Positions 33,782-42,664 of a stretch of 55,939 bases of DNA are shown in pieces (the stretch's first letter is position 1; the number at the start of each line of letters is the position of its first letter). The stretch lies in contig JAGAXM010000023.1 of NCBI GenBank assembly GCA_017940895.1, positions 1-55,939 on the forward strand, given 5' to 3'. The position numbers and the translations under genes are program-made. The stretch is from Clostridiales bacterium. GTDB taxonomy: Bacteria > Bacillota > Clostridia > Saccharofermentanales > Saccharofermentanaceae. A model generated the notes under the pieces. That model worked only from the letters and a program-made list of their open reading frames with translations. It did no database searches and was not told where the DNA came from.

Positions 33782-34587
33782 ATCCGCGAAAACTATTAGC
33801 ACTGACACGTGCTGGCATAATGGAGTCGCTGCACTACAGGCTCGGTACATTCGTTACGCTGTTCGCGAACCTCATTTATCTCGTACTCGTGTACTACCTT
33901 TGGAAGGCTATCTACGCGTCCTCGGGAGTAGATGTGGTTAACGGCATGACATTTACCGACACGATGATCTACCTGATCCTCGCGACAAGTTTGTTTAACT
34001 TCCTCGAGATGTTCGTAGTCTGGGATATGAGCCGTTCGATACAGTCAGGCAAGATCATACTCGATCTGCTCAAGCCTTTGAAGTTCAGAACATATACATT
34101 CTGGAGTTATTCCGGAAGCCATGTGGTCTCGTTCATCATGACGTTCATACCGACATTCATCATCGTTATGATCATCACCAAGGGCGCGATCCCGATGGGG
34201 CTTAACCTCGTGTACTTCCTGATCTCGACTCTGTTCGCGCTTATCGTGAACTTCAATATCGAGATGATAGTCGCGACGATCTGCCTGTACACTGAGTCTA
34301 CATGGGGTATCAACATCGTGAAGGAGACTATCGTACTGCTCCTGTCAGGTGCGTCCATCCCGCTCGCATTCTTCCCGGAGAAACTGAGAGCGGTGGTTGA
34401 CTTTATGCCTTTTCGCGCAGTGTATGACATCCCGCTCACGATCCTGCTCGAGAAGAACGGCGCCGATACTTTGCAGGGATTACTTCCCATGTTCGGTTTC
34501 CAGCTGATCTGGATCGTTATCCTGACTGCTGCAGGCTCGCTGTTCTGGAACTGCTCGGTGAAGAAGATCACCGTGAACGGAGGCTGA
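33778..34587 (+). CDS. ABC-2 type permease (COG4587-like)
   Basis: 269 residues, six membrane segments, overlapping the ATPase gene by 4 bases. The middle contains WDMSRSIQSGKIILDLLKP, a motif typical of this permease group (SGxI...LLKP). It pairs with the next permease to form the channel. The cargo is unknown; the group is often next to sensors for antibiotics or lipids. Confidence 0.88.
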   Translation: MNPRKLLALTRAGIMESLHYRLGTFVTLFANLIYLVLVYYLWKAIYASSGVDVVNGMTFTDTMIYLILATSLFNFLEMFVVWDMSRSIQSGKIILDLLKPLKFRTYTFWSYSGSHVVSFIMTFIPTFIIVMIITKGAIPMGLNLVYFLISTLFALIVNFNIEMIVATICLYTESTWGINIVKETIVLLLSGASIPLAFFPEKLRAVVDFMPFRAVYDIPLTILLEKNGADTLQGLLPMFGFQLIWIVILTAAGSLFWNCSVKKITVNGG

Positions 34588-34588
34588 T

Positions 34589-35398
34589 ATGGAAAAGAAG
34601 AAAAGAGGCTTCAGTTTCTACGCTGACATATACAGAAAGATCCTCGTGCAGGATCTGAAGACAAAGATGAGTTACCGTGCCGACTTCATCATATCCACCA
34701 TCGGTATGATCATGGTCAATCTGTCGGGCTTCATAACGTTCCTGATCCTTTTCAGAAACTTCCCGACGATCAACGGCTGGGACTACTACCATATGCTGTT
34801 CCTGTACGGATTCTCGCTGGTTGCCCTGACACCCGTGCAGTGCTTCTTCGACAATAACTGGAACTTGAGATTCATGGTAACGAGCGGCGACTTCATCAAG
34901 TACTGCTTCCGCCCCGTGAACGTGTTCTTCTACTTCATGTCGGAGGTGTTCGACGTAAAGGGATTGGGTCAGCTCGCATTTGGAATAGGCACGCTGATCT
35001 ACGCATGGGCGCATATCGGGATCCCGGTAACGGCACTTACTATCGGCAAGCTCATCGTGTTCCTGCTTACGGCTTCGCTGTTCATGATCGCATTGATGAA
35101 CGCGGCTGCGGCTACATGCTTCTGGATCCGTAACTCGGGCTATGTAATGGTTATCATGTTCAGGTTCAAGGACTTCGCGAAGTACCCGTCATCCATCTTC
35201 TCCGGTATCTTCAAGTTCCTGTTCACGTTCATCATCCCGATCGCGTTCATAGCATACTATCCGAGCCTTGTTATCCTCGATCCGGATAACGTGCCGCTTC
35301 TGTCCTGGCTGTCGCCGTTCATCGGCATCCTGTTCTTCTGGTTAAGCTATAAGTTCTGGATGCTCGGTGTGCGTAAGTACGACTTCACAGGCTCGTAA
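34589..35398 (+). CDS. ABC-2 type permease (COG3694-like)
   Basis: 269 residues, six membrane segments, one base after the previous gene. Contains RFMVTSGDFIKYCFRPVNVF and, later, RFKDFAKYPSSIFSGIFKF, the (D/K)YP motif usual in COG3694. It is the second membrane half of the exporter. A GC-rich terminator follows. Confidence 0.88.
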   Translation: MEKKKRGFSFYADIYRKILVQDLKTKMSYRADFIISTIGMIMVNLSGFITFLILFRNFPTINGWDYYHMLFLYGFSLVALTPVQCFFDNNWNLRFMVTSGDFIKYCFRPVNVFFYFMSEVFDVKGLGQLAFGIGTLIYAWAHIGIPVTALTIGKLIVFLLTASLFMIALMNAAAATCFWIRNSGYVMVIMFRFKDFAKYPSSIFSGIFKFLFTFIIPIAFIAYYPSLVILDPDNVPLLSWLSPFIGILFFWLSYKFWMLGVRKYDFTGS

Positions 35399-35429
35399 TC
35401 AAGCCAATGACCTCCTAACCACCCATAGG

Positions 35430-35456
35430 GCCCCTCCTGACGGGAGGGGCTGTTGT
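35430..35456 (+). terminator. Terminator of the ABC operon
   Basis: GCCCCTCC (35430-35437) and GGAGGGGC (35443-35450) form a tight 8-bp stem with a 5-base loop, followed by TGTTGT. The T run is weak. Confidence 0.65.
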
Positions 35457-35540
35457 AATGTTACAATTATCATAATTTATTAAATTATTTTTATAGTCGT
35501 GGTATTATGTTCTCTGTTAAAGAACGGAGGAGAAAAAGAA

Positions 35541-36014
35541 ATGGGTTTACTGGATTCTTTAAAGAACATGAAAGATCAGGTTGTTAAGGGTACTTCGACA
35601 CCCGAGCCTGTCAAGGAGGCTCCCGCTGCAGCTCCCGTAAAGTCTAAGGCCGCTCCTGCACCTGCTCCCAAGGATCAGATCAGATCCAAGTTCGGCGATA
35701 AGATGCCTTATTACGATCCTGAATTCGGAGCTCTCGAGGTCTCATTCAACGGCTTTGCTGAGGTTAAGTCGGAGAGCTGGGCTAAGGATTCCAAGGGAAG
35801 CGAGTTCATCGCAAGCGTAATCACTTCAACTATTAAGAAGTCGATTATGGATCTTAGTAATCAGAAGGTATCCTACAAGGATCTTCCCAGAAATATCACG
35901 CAGATCCGTCAGGCTTGTAATGACGTTCTTAAGGAGAAGAATATCGAGCCTCTGTCTGTAAGTATCGCTACTATTACTCTCACTCCCGAGAGCAAGCAGA
36001 AGATTCAGGCTTAA
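35541..36014 (+). CDS. Hypothetical cytosolic protein with Pro/Ala linker
   Basis: 157 residues from ATG 35541 (CGGAGGAG upstream). A short amphipathic start (MGLLDSLKNMKDQVVKG), an Ala/Pro/Lys linker (about 20-48), then a domain with FGALEVSFNGFAEVKSESWA and DLPRNITQIRQACNDVLKEK, ending ITLTPESKQKIQA. The last part resembles the tail of SPFH/band 7-like or virion-core-like proteins. It is probably a cytosolic, membrane-linked protein; function unknown. Confidence 0.55.
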   Translation: MGLLDSLKNMKDQVVKGTSTPEPVKEAPAAAPVKSKAAPAPAPKDQIRSKFGDKMPYYDPEFGALEVSFNGFAEVKSESWAKDSKGSEFIASVITSTIKKSIMDLSNQKVSYKDLPRNITQIRQACNDVLKEKNIEPLSVSIATITLTPESKQKIQA

Positions 36015-36487
36015 GATTCGACTTTGTCACAGCGCACGAGAACGGACTGGCTAACCGGTCCGTTCTTGCCTGTAGACAACAAATAAACTTCCGTATTCTT
36101 TGAATAGACAGGATTCGACCAGATGTTGCAGAAGTGCTGCTCATCAATTACTGCATAGATATATGTGGTTCGGCTCACCCAGTGGATCGTATAACGCGTG
36201 ATTGTGCCGGTGGTCCACATGAAGTTTCTTTTCTTTATTCTGGATGCTGCCACCAAAGATGTGATCGCAGAAGGCACAGCGAAAATAAAAGCCACTCCGC
36301 CTGTAATTCCCACTATGGTCTGGATAAGCGGTGTGTGTGAGATGAATATGAACATGAAGCCCGCTAAACCTGCAATTATGAAGAATAAGTGCAGGGGAAG
36401 CGCGGCTTTTAAATATTCGGAAGCAAGCTTGCGGATCTTATCGTCGCTTAATGATTCGGGTGAGTTAAGATCTTTGTTTGTATCCAT
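36011..36487 (-). CDS. Membrane protein, DUF3592-like
   Basis: 158 residues. Helical cytosolic start, two membrane segments (about 33-80), then a beta-rich loop TITRYTIHWVSRTTYIYAVI like the one in the 15293 gene. It lies 12 bases after the 36500 gene on the same strand, so it is the last gene of a three-gene unit (37892 to 36011). Function unknown. Confidence 0.5.
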   Translation of the reverse strand: MDTNKDLNSPESLSDDKIRKLASEYLKAALPLHLFFIIAGLAGFMFIFISHTPLIQTIVGITGGVAFIFAVPSAITSLVAASRIKKRNFMWTTGTITRYTIHWVSRTTYIYAVIDEQHFCNIWSNPVYSKNTEVYLLSTGKNGPVSQSVLVRCDKVES

Positions 36488-36499
36488 GTCTTAATTACC

Positions 36500-37162
36500 T
36501 CACTGAAGTTTTTTTGTAGCCCCAAACACTATGACTGAGACGCCTACGAGCGTGCAGATTATTCCTATAACGAGGAGTATCTGTCCCGATGATGAATTGT
36601 CGCTTATGTAGTAGGGAACTATCATTGCTGCGAGGTCGTGAGGGGTAAATCCCGCTGCCGTCATGGCTTCTTTCGCGAACTTGATCTGATTGTCGTCCAT
36701 CTTCTGAAGGTAGCCGTCTACGTGGATCGTAACAGTGTTATACTCCGTATCGCCGCTTCGGTCGCGCCACCACATTACTGTATTGTTCACGATCGTGTCC
36801 GCCGTGTCGAAGTCACCCGAGGAGCGGTTGATCTTAACTCCGATGACTCTGTCCATTCCGTAAAAATTATTGGACTCGTGAGTGATATGAGGCATCAGGT
36901 AATCGCGTGCAACTTCAGTTCCGTTGTCTGTAGTAGTCATGTACTGGCCTATGAGGACATCCACGTCCATTTCGACGTGCTGACCGTTATGAAGCTGATT
37001 CCAGTCCATGTGTGTGTCGTTAAGATCGATAGGATCGGCGTTGATTCTGACAAGACCTACGATGCCCATGATCAGAATAACGATTCCGAGTATGCTTATG
37101 AGGGCTCCTCTTACGATTGTAACTGCCTTGGGCTCTTTAAATATAGTGAACATTCCGAACAT
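36500..37162 (-). CDS. Hypothetical membrane protein with extracellular domain (DUF6709-like?)
   Basis: 220 residues from ATG 37162 (AAGGAA upstream on this strand). One membrane segment near each end (about 15-37 and 193-215) with a beta-rich domain between them: HMDWNQLHNGQHVEMDVDVL, then a YGMDRVIGVKINRSSGDFD strand. The build resembles the uncharacterised DUF6709 family, from memory. It is 19 bases downstream of the phosphoesterase gene. Function unknown. Confidence 0.5.
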   Translation of the reverse strand: MFGMFTIFKEPKAVTIVRGALISILGIVILIMGIVGLVRINADPIDLNDTHMDWNQLHNGQHVEMDVDVLIGQYMTTTDNGTEVARDYLMPHITHESNNFYGMDRVIGVKINRSSGDFDTADTIVNNTVMWWRDRSGDTEYNTVTIHVDGYLQKMDDNQIKFAKEAMTAAGFTPHDLAAMIVPYYISDNSSSGQILLVIGIICTLVGVSVIVFGATKKLQ

Positions 37163-37181
37163 ATTAATTTCCTTGCAAGAA

Positions 37182-37892
37182 TTATTTTCGCGTGGTGAAC
37201 TCACCCGTAACGGTGTCAATTATAGCAAATTCACACGTTCCTATGGGCGTGCCGTCCTGATAAGTCGAGAAGACATCGCAGGAGATGACGTTTCTTTTCT
37301 TGGCGATCTCCTTCACTGGCGTGTGACCTACTACCTGCGTGTACTCATGCTCACCGTACATCTCCTCTTCGGAGTACTGAGGTCTGAACCATAACGGAGA
37401 TTCCTGCTGCCACATTATGTCGCGCCCGAGTCTGTTTATTGAACGTATCATCCTGTCGACATCACCCCAACGGTCCGTCTCGACGTAGAGCTTCATGAAT
37501 CTTACCGTCAGCCCGCCGTGCATGAACAGGGTGTTGTCGATCCTGTGTATGAACGCGATCTGACCCATGGAAGGAAGGCTCGCTTTAAGCCTGTTAAGCT
37601 TATTGTTGACGGTGCTTATCGCGTACGGGGAGAAGCCCGTCTCCATGCAGTCCCACACGTAACTTAAGTCGTGGTTGCCGTAGCACCACAGCGTATCGGG
37701 ATGCTCCTGCACGAAAAGTATCGCTCTGTCGAAAGTCTTCTCGTAGAGCTCTATCTGATACTCTTTCTTCCAGTCGTCCGGAAGGTCCATAAGGCATACT
37801 GCTCTGTCGGCTGCACCTTCGTGAAGCAGCTCACTCGCGCGGTCGAATATCTCAGGCTTTAAGTGTATGTCAGGGATAACCAGAACTTTCAT
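37182..37892 (-). CDS. Calcineurin-like metallophosphoesterase
   Basis: 236 residues. Metal motifs VIPDIHLKP (DxH), LMDLPDDW (GDxxD with the first Gly changed to Met), WCYGNHDLSY (GNHD), FMHGG and VVGHTP. The set matches the calcineurin-like phosphoesterase fold, close to Ser/Thr-phosphatase or bis(nucleosyl)-tetraphosphatase types. Cytosolic. The substrate is unknown. It is the first gene of the 37892-36011 unit. Confidence 0.8.
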   Translation of the reverse strand: MKVLVIPDIHLKPEIFDRASELLHEGAADRAVCLMDLPDDWKKEYQIELYEKTFDRAILFVQEHPDTLWCYGNHDLSYVWDCMETGFSPYAISTVNNKLNRLKASLPSMGQIAFIHRIDNTLFMHGGLTVRFMKLYVETDRWGDVDRMIRSINRLGRDIMWQQESPLWFRPQYSEEEMYGEHEYTQVVGHTPVKEIAKKRNVISCDVFSTYQDGTPIGTCEFAIIDTVTGEFTTRK

Positions 37893-37987
37893 GAATATAT
37901 TATAGCATCACGCTTCCTGCCTTGACTGTTAAACGGCGTAATTCTATAAACGTGGCGATTTAAAGCAATCAGGAGACAATTTGATAG

Positions 37988-38242
37988 ATTCCGGAAGAAT
38001 ACCGCGGTATGGTCGTTAAGATGAGCGGTGTGTCGGCGTCTTCACACAATGAAGAGACGGATATGGATTATTACGGCTGCCTCATTCAGGATGCGACTGC
38101 CTGCTGCTCCCAGGGCATAGAGTATGAGCTTCAGGGAGACTACCCGGAAGACGGTGAGATAATATGCGTTACGGGCACCTTTGATACCTATGAAGAAGGA
38201 GGTTATACTTATTGCATATTAAGGGAGGCGGAGCTTTCATGA
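37988..38242 (+). pseudogene. C-terminal fragment of a small lipoprotein-type gene
   Basis: After TAG 37985-37987 an open frame reads IPEEYRGMVVKMSGVSAS, then YYGCLIQDATACCSQGIEYE and GTFDTYEEGGYTYCILREAE. The IQDATACCxQG segment is the end of a family of small bacterial lipoproteins I have seen in Clostridia; the signal peptide and start are missing here. ATG 38009 is in frame but has no ribosome site. The tail overlaps the next start (ATGA), so its 3' end still serves the downstream gene. Confidence 0.5.
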
Positions 38243-38931
38243 GTATAACTGACGAGATAAGGAAAGAACTGTTCGCACAGCAGGATACGGGTTATAAGAG
38301 TCTTCAGGAGAGGACGATCAACAACATCGATCCTGATTCTATTATCGGCGTCAGAACTCCGGTGCTGCGCGCATATGCCAAGGAGCTCGGCAAGAGGGAA
38401 GATGTAAGTGAATTCCTCGGGGTATTGCCACATGAGTTTTTCGATGAGGATCAGCTGCAAGCTTTTATTATCTCCGGCATGAAAGATTACGATTCGTGTA
38501 TGAACGAGCTCGAGAAGTTTCTGCCGTACGTCAACAACTGGGCTACGTGCGACCAGATGTCGCCAAAGGTGTTTAAGAAGCATAAGCAGGAACTGCTGAA
38601 GCACATCAAGGTTTGGATCAAGTCCAAGGAGACTTACACGATACGATTCGGTGTAGGCATGCTCATGGAGCACTTTCTTGATGAGGACTTCGACCCCAAG
38701 TATCCCGAGATGGTAAGTAAGCTTCGCTCAGATGAGTATTACGTCAACATGATGATCGCGTGGTATTTCGCGACGGCTCTTGCCAAGCAGTATGATGCTG
38801 TTATTCCTTACATAGAACAAAACCGCCTTGCCGTGTGGACACACAACAAGGCGATTCAGAAATCAATCGAGAGCTACCGGATCACACCGGAGCAGAAAGA
38901 TTATCTTCGAAGTCTCAAGATCAAGAAGTGA
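38239..38931 (+). CDS. DNA alkylation repair enzyme-like (AlkD family, HEAT-like repeats)
   Basis: 230 residues from ATG 38239, after GGGAGG. An all-helical protein of the AlkD type: IIGVRTPVLRAYAKELGK near the start, FLPYVNNWATCDQMSPKVFK in the middle and EEYYVNMM-like helix DEYYVNMMIAWYFATALAKQ. AlkD-type enzymes remove bulky alkylated bases. Family members in Firmicutes are often annotated only by fold, so activity is likely but not certain. Confidence 0.8.
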   Translation: MSITDEIRKELFAQQDTGYKSLQERTINNIDPDSIIGVRTPVLRAYAKELGKREDVSEFLGVLPHEFFDEDQLQAFIISGMKDYDSCMNELEKFLPYVNNWATCDQMSPKVFKKHKQELLKHIKVWIKSKETYTIRFGVGMLMEHFLDEDFDPKYPEMVSKLRSDEYYVNMMIAWYFATALAKQYDAVIPYIEQNRLAVWTHNKAIQKSIESYRITPEQKDYLRSLKIKK

Positions 38932-39576
38932 TCAGATATTGAGAGCTGCAGTATTCAGTACTTCTGCTTCTCCCGAAGTATTAACGTAAACCGTTACGAT
39001 CTCCCACTGTCCGTTCTCAAGGCACAGGCAGCTGTAGTTCATGCCGGAAACAACCTGTGTAGCGAGTACTTCGTAGAATGTGTGACCGCCGACATTTGCT
39101 ACTGCATCGGGAATTGCGACGTCCGTAACTGCTGTCCATCCGCCAAGAAGCTGCTCGCCGTTGTCAACTGCGAAAGTTACGGTTGCATCGGAAGATGATG
39201 CTGCGTAGTCGATAGTCTTGATGTCTGTGACTGTAACTTCGGATCCGACATCCTCCATGGTAACGAGAGCCCAGTAGGGAGTTGCATCAGGTGCGACTAC
39301 TGTGGCTGTGCAAAGGAATGTGTTGCCGAGAGGATCGTCTGCGGGAACGCCCATGAAAAGTACGGGTGTGTAGTTAACGCCAACGAGGCTTTCCATGCCG
39401 GTGTCGAAAAGATTCTGCAGATCATCAGTGATTGTAGGATCGAAGTCTGCTGCAGCCTGAGTCTGCTCTTGCTCCTGTCTGTCGGGTACCTGAGTCTCTG
39501 CCGGCTCATCAGTGCATGCACAAAGTGCAGTCATGCCTAAAGCTACTGTAAGAATTAATGCTAATGTCTTCTTCAT
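38932..39576 (-). CDS. Lipoprotein, hypothetical
   Basis: 214 residues. Lipobox ALCAC (Cys at about 21), an acidic, Gln-rich linker, then a soluble domain with TDDLQNLFDTGMESLVGVNY and GYNYSCLC-like strand VVSGMNYSCLCLENGQWEIV. No family recognised; the last strands (NGQWEIVTVYVNTSGEAEV) look like a domain that binds small ligands or another protein. Own promoter upstream. Confidence 0.6.
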   Translation of the reverse strand: MKKTLALILTVALGMTALCACTDEPAETQVPDRQEQEQTQAAADFDPTITDDLQNLFDTGMESLVGVNYTPVLFMGVPADDPLGNTFLCTATVVAPDATPYWALVTMEDVGSEVTVTDIKTIDYAASSSDATVTFAVDNGEQLLGGWTAVTDVAIPDAVANVGGHTFYEVLATQVVSGMNYSCLCLENGQWEIVTVYVNTSGEAEVLNTAALNI

Positions 39577-39600
39577 AATAATAAACCTCCTGTCTTTGTT

Positions 39601-39632
39601 CTTACCCTTTGGACGAATTTCGGAGGGGTAAG
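39601..39632 (-). promoter_or_regulatory. Inverted repeat in the leader of the 38932 lipoprotein
   Basis: CTTACCC (39601-39607) and GGGTAAG (39626-39632) are a perfect 7-base inverted repeat just inside the predicted transcript start. It may shape or protect the 5' end of the mRNA, or be an operator. Confidence 0.35.
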
Positions 39633-39643
39633 GTCACAACTAT

Positions 39644-39672
39644 ATTTATTGCTTTATGAGAATAAATGTCAA
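39644..39672 (-). promoter_or_regulatory. Promoter of the 38932 lipoprotein gene
   Basis: On the minus strand, TTGACA (39672-39667), 17-base spacer, ATAAAT (39649-39644). Confidence 0.55.
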
Positions 39673-39718
39673 GAAAATTTATCATTACAAAAATATGAAC
39701 CGTAAGACCGCTATTCAG

Positions 39719-39724
39719 TATAAT
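39719..39724 (+). promoter_or_regulatory. -10 element for the Nudix gene, near-leaderless
   Basis: TATAAT at 39719-39724, eight bases before ATG 39733; there is no ribosome binding site between. The transcript would start within about two bases of the start codon. Confidence 0.45.
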
Positions 39725-39732
39725 GGGTTGGT

Positions 39733-40125
39733 ATGAAGATTATTAATGTTGTAGCTGCGATCATAGTAAGAGACGGGAAGATCCTCGCGACGCAGAGAGG
39801 ATACGGCGAGTATAAGGACGGCTGGGAGTTCCCGGGCGGGAAGATCGAGCCCGGCGAGTCGCCGGAAGATGCACTCGTGCGTGAGATCTCGGAAGAGCTT
39901 GATGCCTGTATTGAAGCGGGTGAGCGCCTGGTTACCGTCGAACATGATTATTCTGATTTCCATTTATCGATGCAGTGTTTCTTCGCTTCACTTAAAGACG
40001 ATTCACATCTTAAGCTTCTCGAGCATGAAGCTTCACGCTGGCTGTCATTCGACGAGCTCGACGATGTAGACTGGCTGCCTGCCGATATAAAGGTCGTTGA
40101 GGCTCTGAAGGAAAGAGGATTCTAA
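39733..40125 (+). CDS. Nudix hydrolase, MutT-like
   Basis: 130 residues. The Nudix box GGKIEPGESPEDALVREISE-E is complete at 35-55, with ELDA following. The N-terminal VVAAIIVRDGKILATQRGYG and WEFPGG match MutT/NUDT1-like enzymes that clear oxidised nucleotides such as 8-oxo-dGTP; other nucleoside diphosphate derivatives are possible. The HAD gene starts 1 base after its stop. Confidence 0.88.
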   Translation: MKIINVVAAIIVRDGKILATQRGYGEYKDGWEFPGGKIEPGESPEDALVREISEELDACIEAGERLVTVEHDYSDFHLSMQCFFASLKDDSHLKLLEHEASRWLSFDELDDVDWLPADIKVVEALKERGF

Positions 40126-40126
40126 A

Positions 40127-40921
40127 GTGTCTGTAAAACTTGTAGTAACCGATCTTGACGGGTGCCTGCTTAAGAAAGACAGCAGCCTGCCCGGAAACTT
40201 CAATGAAGCATTTGACTTGATGGAGAAGAGGGGCGTTGTTTTCGCGGCGGGAAGCGGCAGGTCCATTGACGGCGCTGCGGCTCCTTTCGGTGAGTATGCG
40301 AAGAAGATGGCCTTCGTGACGGATAACGGGGCGCGTGTGTTTCACTGCGGCGAGATACTTGATGAGACACTGATCTCTTATGAGGACTACGCGCCGATAC
40401 TTAAAGAGGCGGAACGCTATGATGATGTGTTCCCGGTCGCGTGCGGCTTGAACGATGCGTGGGTGAGTCAGAGCAGAGAAGTCTCGGACGAGATCGCTAA
40501 GGAATTGATCAAGTACTATCCTACGTGGCGCTCGTGCGACCTTCATAAGATCCCGGAGCCTGTGATAAAGATCGCGCTTTTGCACTTCGATGATATAGAG
40601 AAGAATATCTATCCGTTCTTTAAGCCCTATGATAACGACAGGCTGCGTGTCCAGGTGACGGCATATGTGTGGATCGATGTGTATGCGGCGGGTCTTTCTA
40701 AGGGTGTAGGCGTTAAGGCGTTGCAGGAGTCTCTCGGCATCTCGCCTGAAGAGACAGTAGTCTTCGGTGATTATCTTAATGATATCCCGATGGCTGAGCA
40801 TGCGGGCGCTTCTTATGCGGTCTCTAATACGCACCCTAAGTTAAAGGAATTCTTCACTGATATTATCGGTTCGAACGACGAAGAGAGCGTCACGAAGAAG
40901 ATAATCGAGATTCTTAAGTGA
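40127..40921 (+). CDS. HAD family hydrolase, Cof type
   Basis: 264 residues from GTG 40127, after AAGAGGA. Motif I VVTDLDGCLL (Asp nucleophile and Asp acid), motif II AAGSGRS, motif III Lys in SKGVGVKAL, motif IV FGDYLNDIPM. The cap position and length match Cof-type (IIB) sugar phosphate or pyridoxal phosphate phosphatases. Forms an operon with the Nudix gene. Confidence 0.88.
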   Translation: MSVKLVVTDLDGCLLKKDSSLPGNFNEAFDLMEKRGVVFAAGSGRSIDGAAAPFGEYAKKMAFVTDNGARVFHCGEILDETLISYEDYAPILKEAERYDDVFPVACGLNDAWVSQSREVSDEIAKELIKYYPTWRSCDLHKIPEPVIKIALLHFDDIEKNIYPFFKPYDNDRLRVQVTAYVWIDVYAAGLSKGVGVKALQESLGISPEETVVFGDYLNDIPMAEHAGASYAVSNTHPKLKEFFTDIIGSNDEESVTKKIIEILK

Positions 40922-40924
40922 AAA

Positions 40925-40980
40925 AGTCTACCTGTCAGTCTACCTTTTGGCTGTTTAGGTAGACAGCAAGGTAGACTTTT
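40925..40980. terminator. Double-word inverted repeat acting as a two-way terminator
   Basis: GTCTACC, 5 bases, GTCTACC, 13-base loop, GGTAGAC, 5 bases, GGTAGAC, then TTTT. On the other strand the hairpin also ends in a T run (AAAAA before the left arm). The layout, a word repeated at a 12-base period in both arms, matches the repeats at 31009 and 31071, though the word differs. It lies between convergent genes and contains the stop codon of the CPBP gene. Confidence 0.7.
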
Positions 40981-41815
40981 GGGCGATTTTACGTGCGCGG
41001 ACCTTAGTGTAGATAAGTACAGCAGCAAAAGAAGTAAGTTCGCCAATAAGAACTCGCATGATCTGATACTCGTCGACGCCTGTAGCAGTTACCACATGAA
41101 GAAGATTAGTGACGACGCAGTTGTTGAAGAAGTGGTCGGCAAGGCCTATCCAAATGGTGCCTGACTGCTCATAGAGAAGTCCCCACTTGATACCCATAAG
41201 GCCGGACAGGACTACATAGCCTACGCTCATTACTGCGAATGTAGGGATAGTCATCTCGCCGTCGATAACACTTCTTAAAGGAGTAACGAGGTGCCACAGG
41301 CCGAACAGGAGAGCTGCGATCATGAGTGCCGCGCGGGGGCTGATGCGCTCCTTTAAGTAAGTGATGTAGAAGCCTCTGAACAATCCCTCTTCCATCCAAA
41401 CGTTGATGATGTTAAAGCCGATGCACATGAGGACGAATCCGAGCCCTGTCTGCTTAACGACATTGCCTGTAAGTGAGAAGCCCGTGACGAAGAACTCCAT
41501 GTGACCGGGGTTGCCCGATGCGGAGAGCGTGATGAACTCGGCGGCAAATCCGATGGTGTAGAAGACGGTGCAGATAAGGAACCCCTTGAAGCAGTCGGGG
41601 AGAAGATGCGGTTTCTTAAATCCGATATCGCTCCACTTGCGTCCCCACATCTTGAGAAGAACGAACAGCATGATGATGCCGAATACTTTATTAACGAAGC
41701 ACTCCGCGAAGATTGTTTCGTCTGTGCGCAGGAAGAATACTTCCGCTGCGTGAACGGCAAGGCAGATGATGAAGATTATCACAGAGTTTCTGATCCGGTG
41801 TTCCTGAAGATTCAT
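40955..41815 (-). CDS. CPBP family intramembrane protease
   Basis: 286 residues, about eight membrane segments. The active-site motifs are intact: EEGLFRG (Glu142, Glu143, Arg147) and LLFGLWHLV (His). CPBP (Rce1-like, Abi) proteases cut inside or next to the membrane; in Gram-positives some protect against or process bacteriocins and others act on regulators. No bacteriocin genes are nearby. The C-terminus (KSTLLST) is encoded inside the terminator hairpin. Confidence 0.85.
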   Translation of the reverse strand: MNLQEHRIRNSVIIFIICLAVHAAEVFFLRTDETIFAECFVNKVFGIIMLFVLLKMWGRKWSDIGFKKPHLLPDCFKGFLICTVFYTIGFAAEFITLSASGNPGHMEFFVTGFSLTGNVVKQTGLGFVLMCIGFNIINVWMEEGLFRGFYITYLKERISPRAALMIAALLFGLWHLVTPLRSVIDGEMTIPTFAVMSVGYVVLSGLMGIKWGLLYEQSGTIWIGLADHFFNNCVVTNLLHVVTATGVDEYQIMRVLIGELTSFAAVLIYTKVRARKIAQKSTLLST

Positions 41816-41928
41816 AAAAGTCTCCTCCGTTTTTCTTTCTGTAATAACTATACCTGTGATAGAAAGCGAAGACTTTAGCTGATCCTTGCGTAATTCTTAC
41901 TTAATCCTTAATTATGGAAGTAAAGAAT

Positions 41929-41937
41929 TGATATAAT
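41929..41937 (+). promoter_or_regulatory. Extended -10 promoter (TGaTATAAT)
   Basis: TGATATAAT at 41929-41937, 34 bases before ATG 41972. Confidence 0.55.
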
Positions 41938-41971
41938 TAGTTCATCAGTGAATTAGAGACGGGGTTAATAA

Positions 41972-42664
41972 ATGATCGAGCTTACGGCTGAGAATATACA
42001 GTACTACAGCAGGAACTGTGTGCTGTTTGATATAGAGACTACGGGCTTGTCTTCCGTGAATGACGCGATTATAGAATTATCGGCGCTTAAGGTAGTCGAC
42101 GGTCAGGTAACGGATGAATTCTCTTCTATGGTCAATCCGCATATGCACATATCGGAAGCGGCTTCTGCGATCAACGGGATTACCGATGCTATGGTGAAAG
42201 ACGCTCCGGATATAGATCAGGTGATTAAGAAGTTTAAGACCTTTACGGAAGACGCTGTCCTTGCAGGTCATAACATCAAGAACTTCGACTTAAGGTTCAT
42301 TCAGAGAGATGCCTTAAGATGCCTTGGGAAAGAGCTTAAGAATGAGTATATCGATACAGTCCTGATCGCAAGACGCTATCTGCCCGACCTGAGCAGCCGC
42401 GCGCTCGGAGCGCTGGCAGAGTATTACGGAGTCTCCTATGAAGGTGCACACAGGGCGTTGGCGGACTGCAGGATCAATCTTGAAGTATTCGGTCATCTGG
42501 CAATGGAAGCAGGCCATCCTTCTGCGGCGGCAAAGAACGTTAAGGTGTGTCCGCAGTGCGGCAATCCTCTTAAACTCCGTAACGGTAAATACGGCGAGTT
42601 CTACGGCTGCACTGCATATCCTGAATGCAAATTTACTCAAGATGCGGGTGACTCATGCAGGTAA
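41972..42664 (+). CDS. DEDDh exonuclease with C-terminal topoisomerase-type zinc finger
   Basis: 230 residues. DnaQ-like domain (about 10-185): Asp20 and Glu22 in FDIETTGLSS, VLAGHNIKNFDLRFI (second Asp), and the last AHRALADC with His and Asp. The C-terminal CPQCGNPLKLRNGKYGEFYG-C with Cys193, Cys196, Cys213 and Cys219 is a zinc finger of the topoisomerase I C-terminal type, which binds single-stranded DNA. It is probably a proofreading or repair exonuclease with its own DNA-holding finger. It overlaps the next gene by 10 bases. Confidence 0.85.
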   Translation: MIELTAENIQYYSRNCVLFDIETTGLSSVNDAIIELSALKVVDGQVTDEFSSMVNPHMHISEAASAINGITDAMVKDAPDIDQVIKKFKTFTEDAVLAGHNIKNFDLRFIQRDALRCLGKELKNEYIDTVLIARRYLPDLSSRALGALAEYYGVSYEGAHRALADCRINLEVFGHLAMEAGHPSAAAKNVKVCPQCGNPLKLRNGKYGEFYGCTAYPECKFTQDAGDSCR

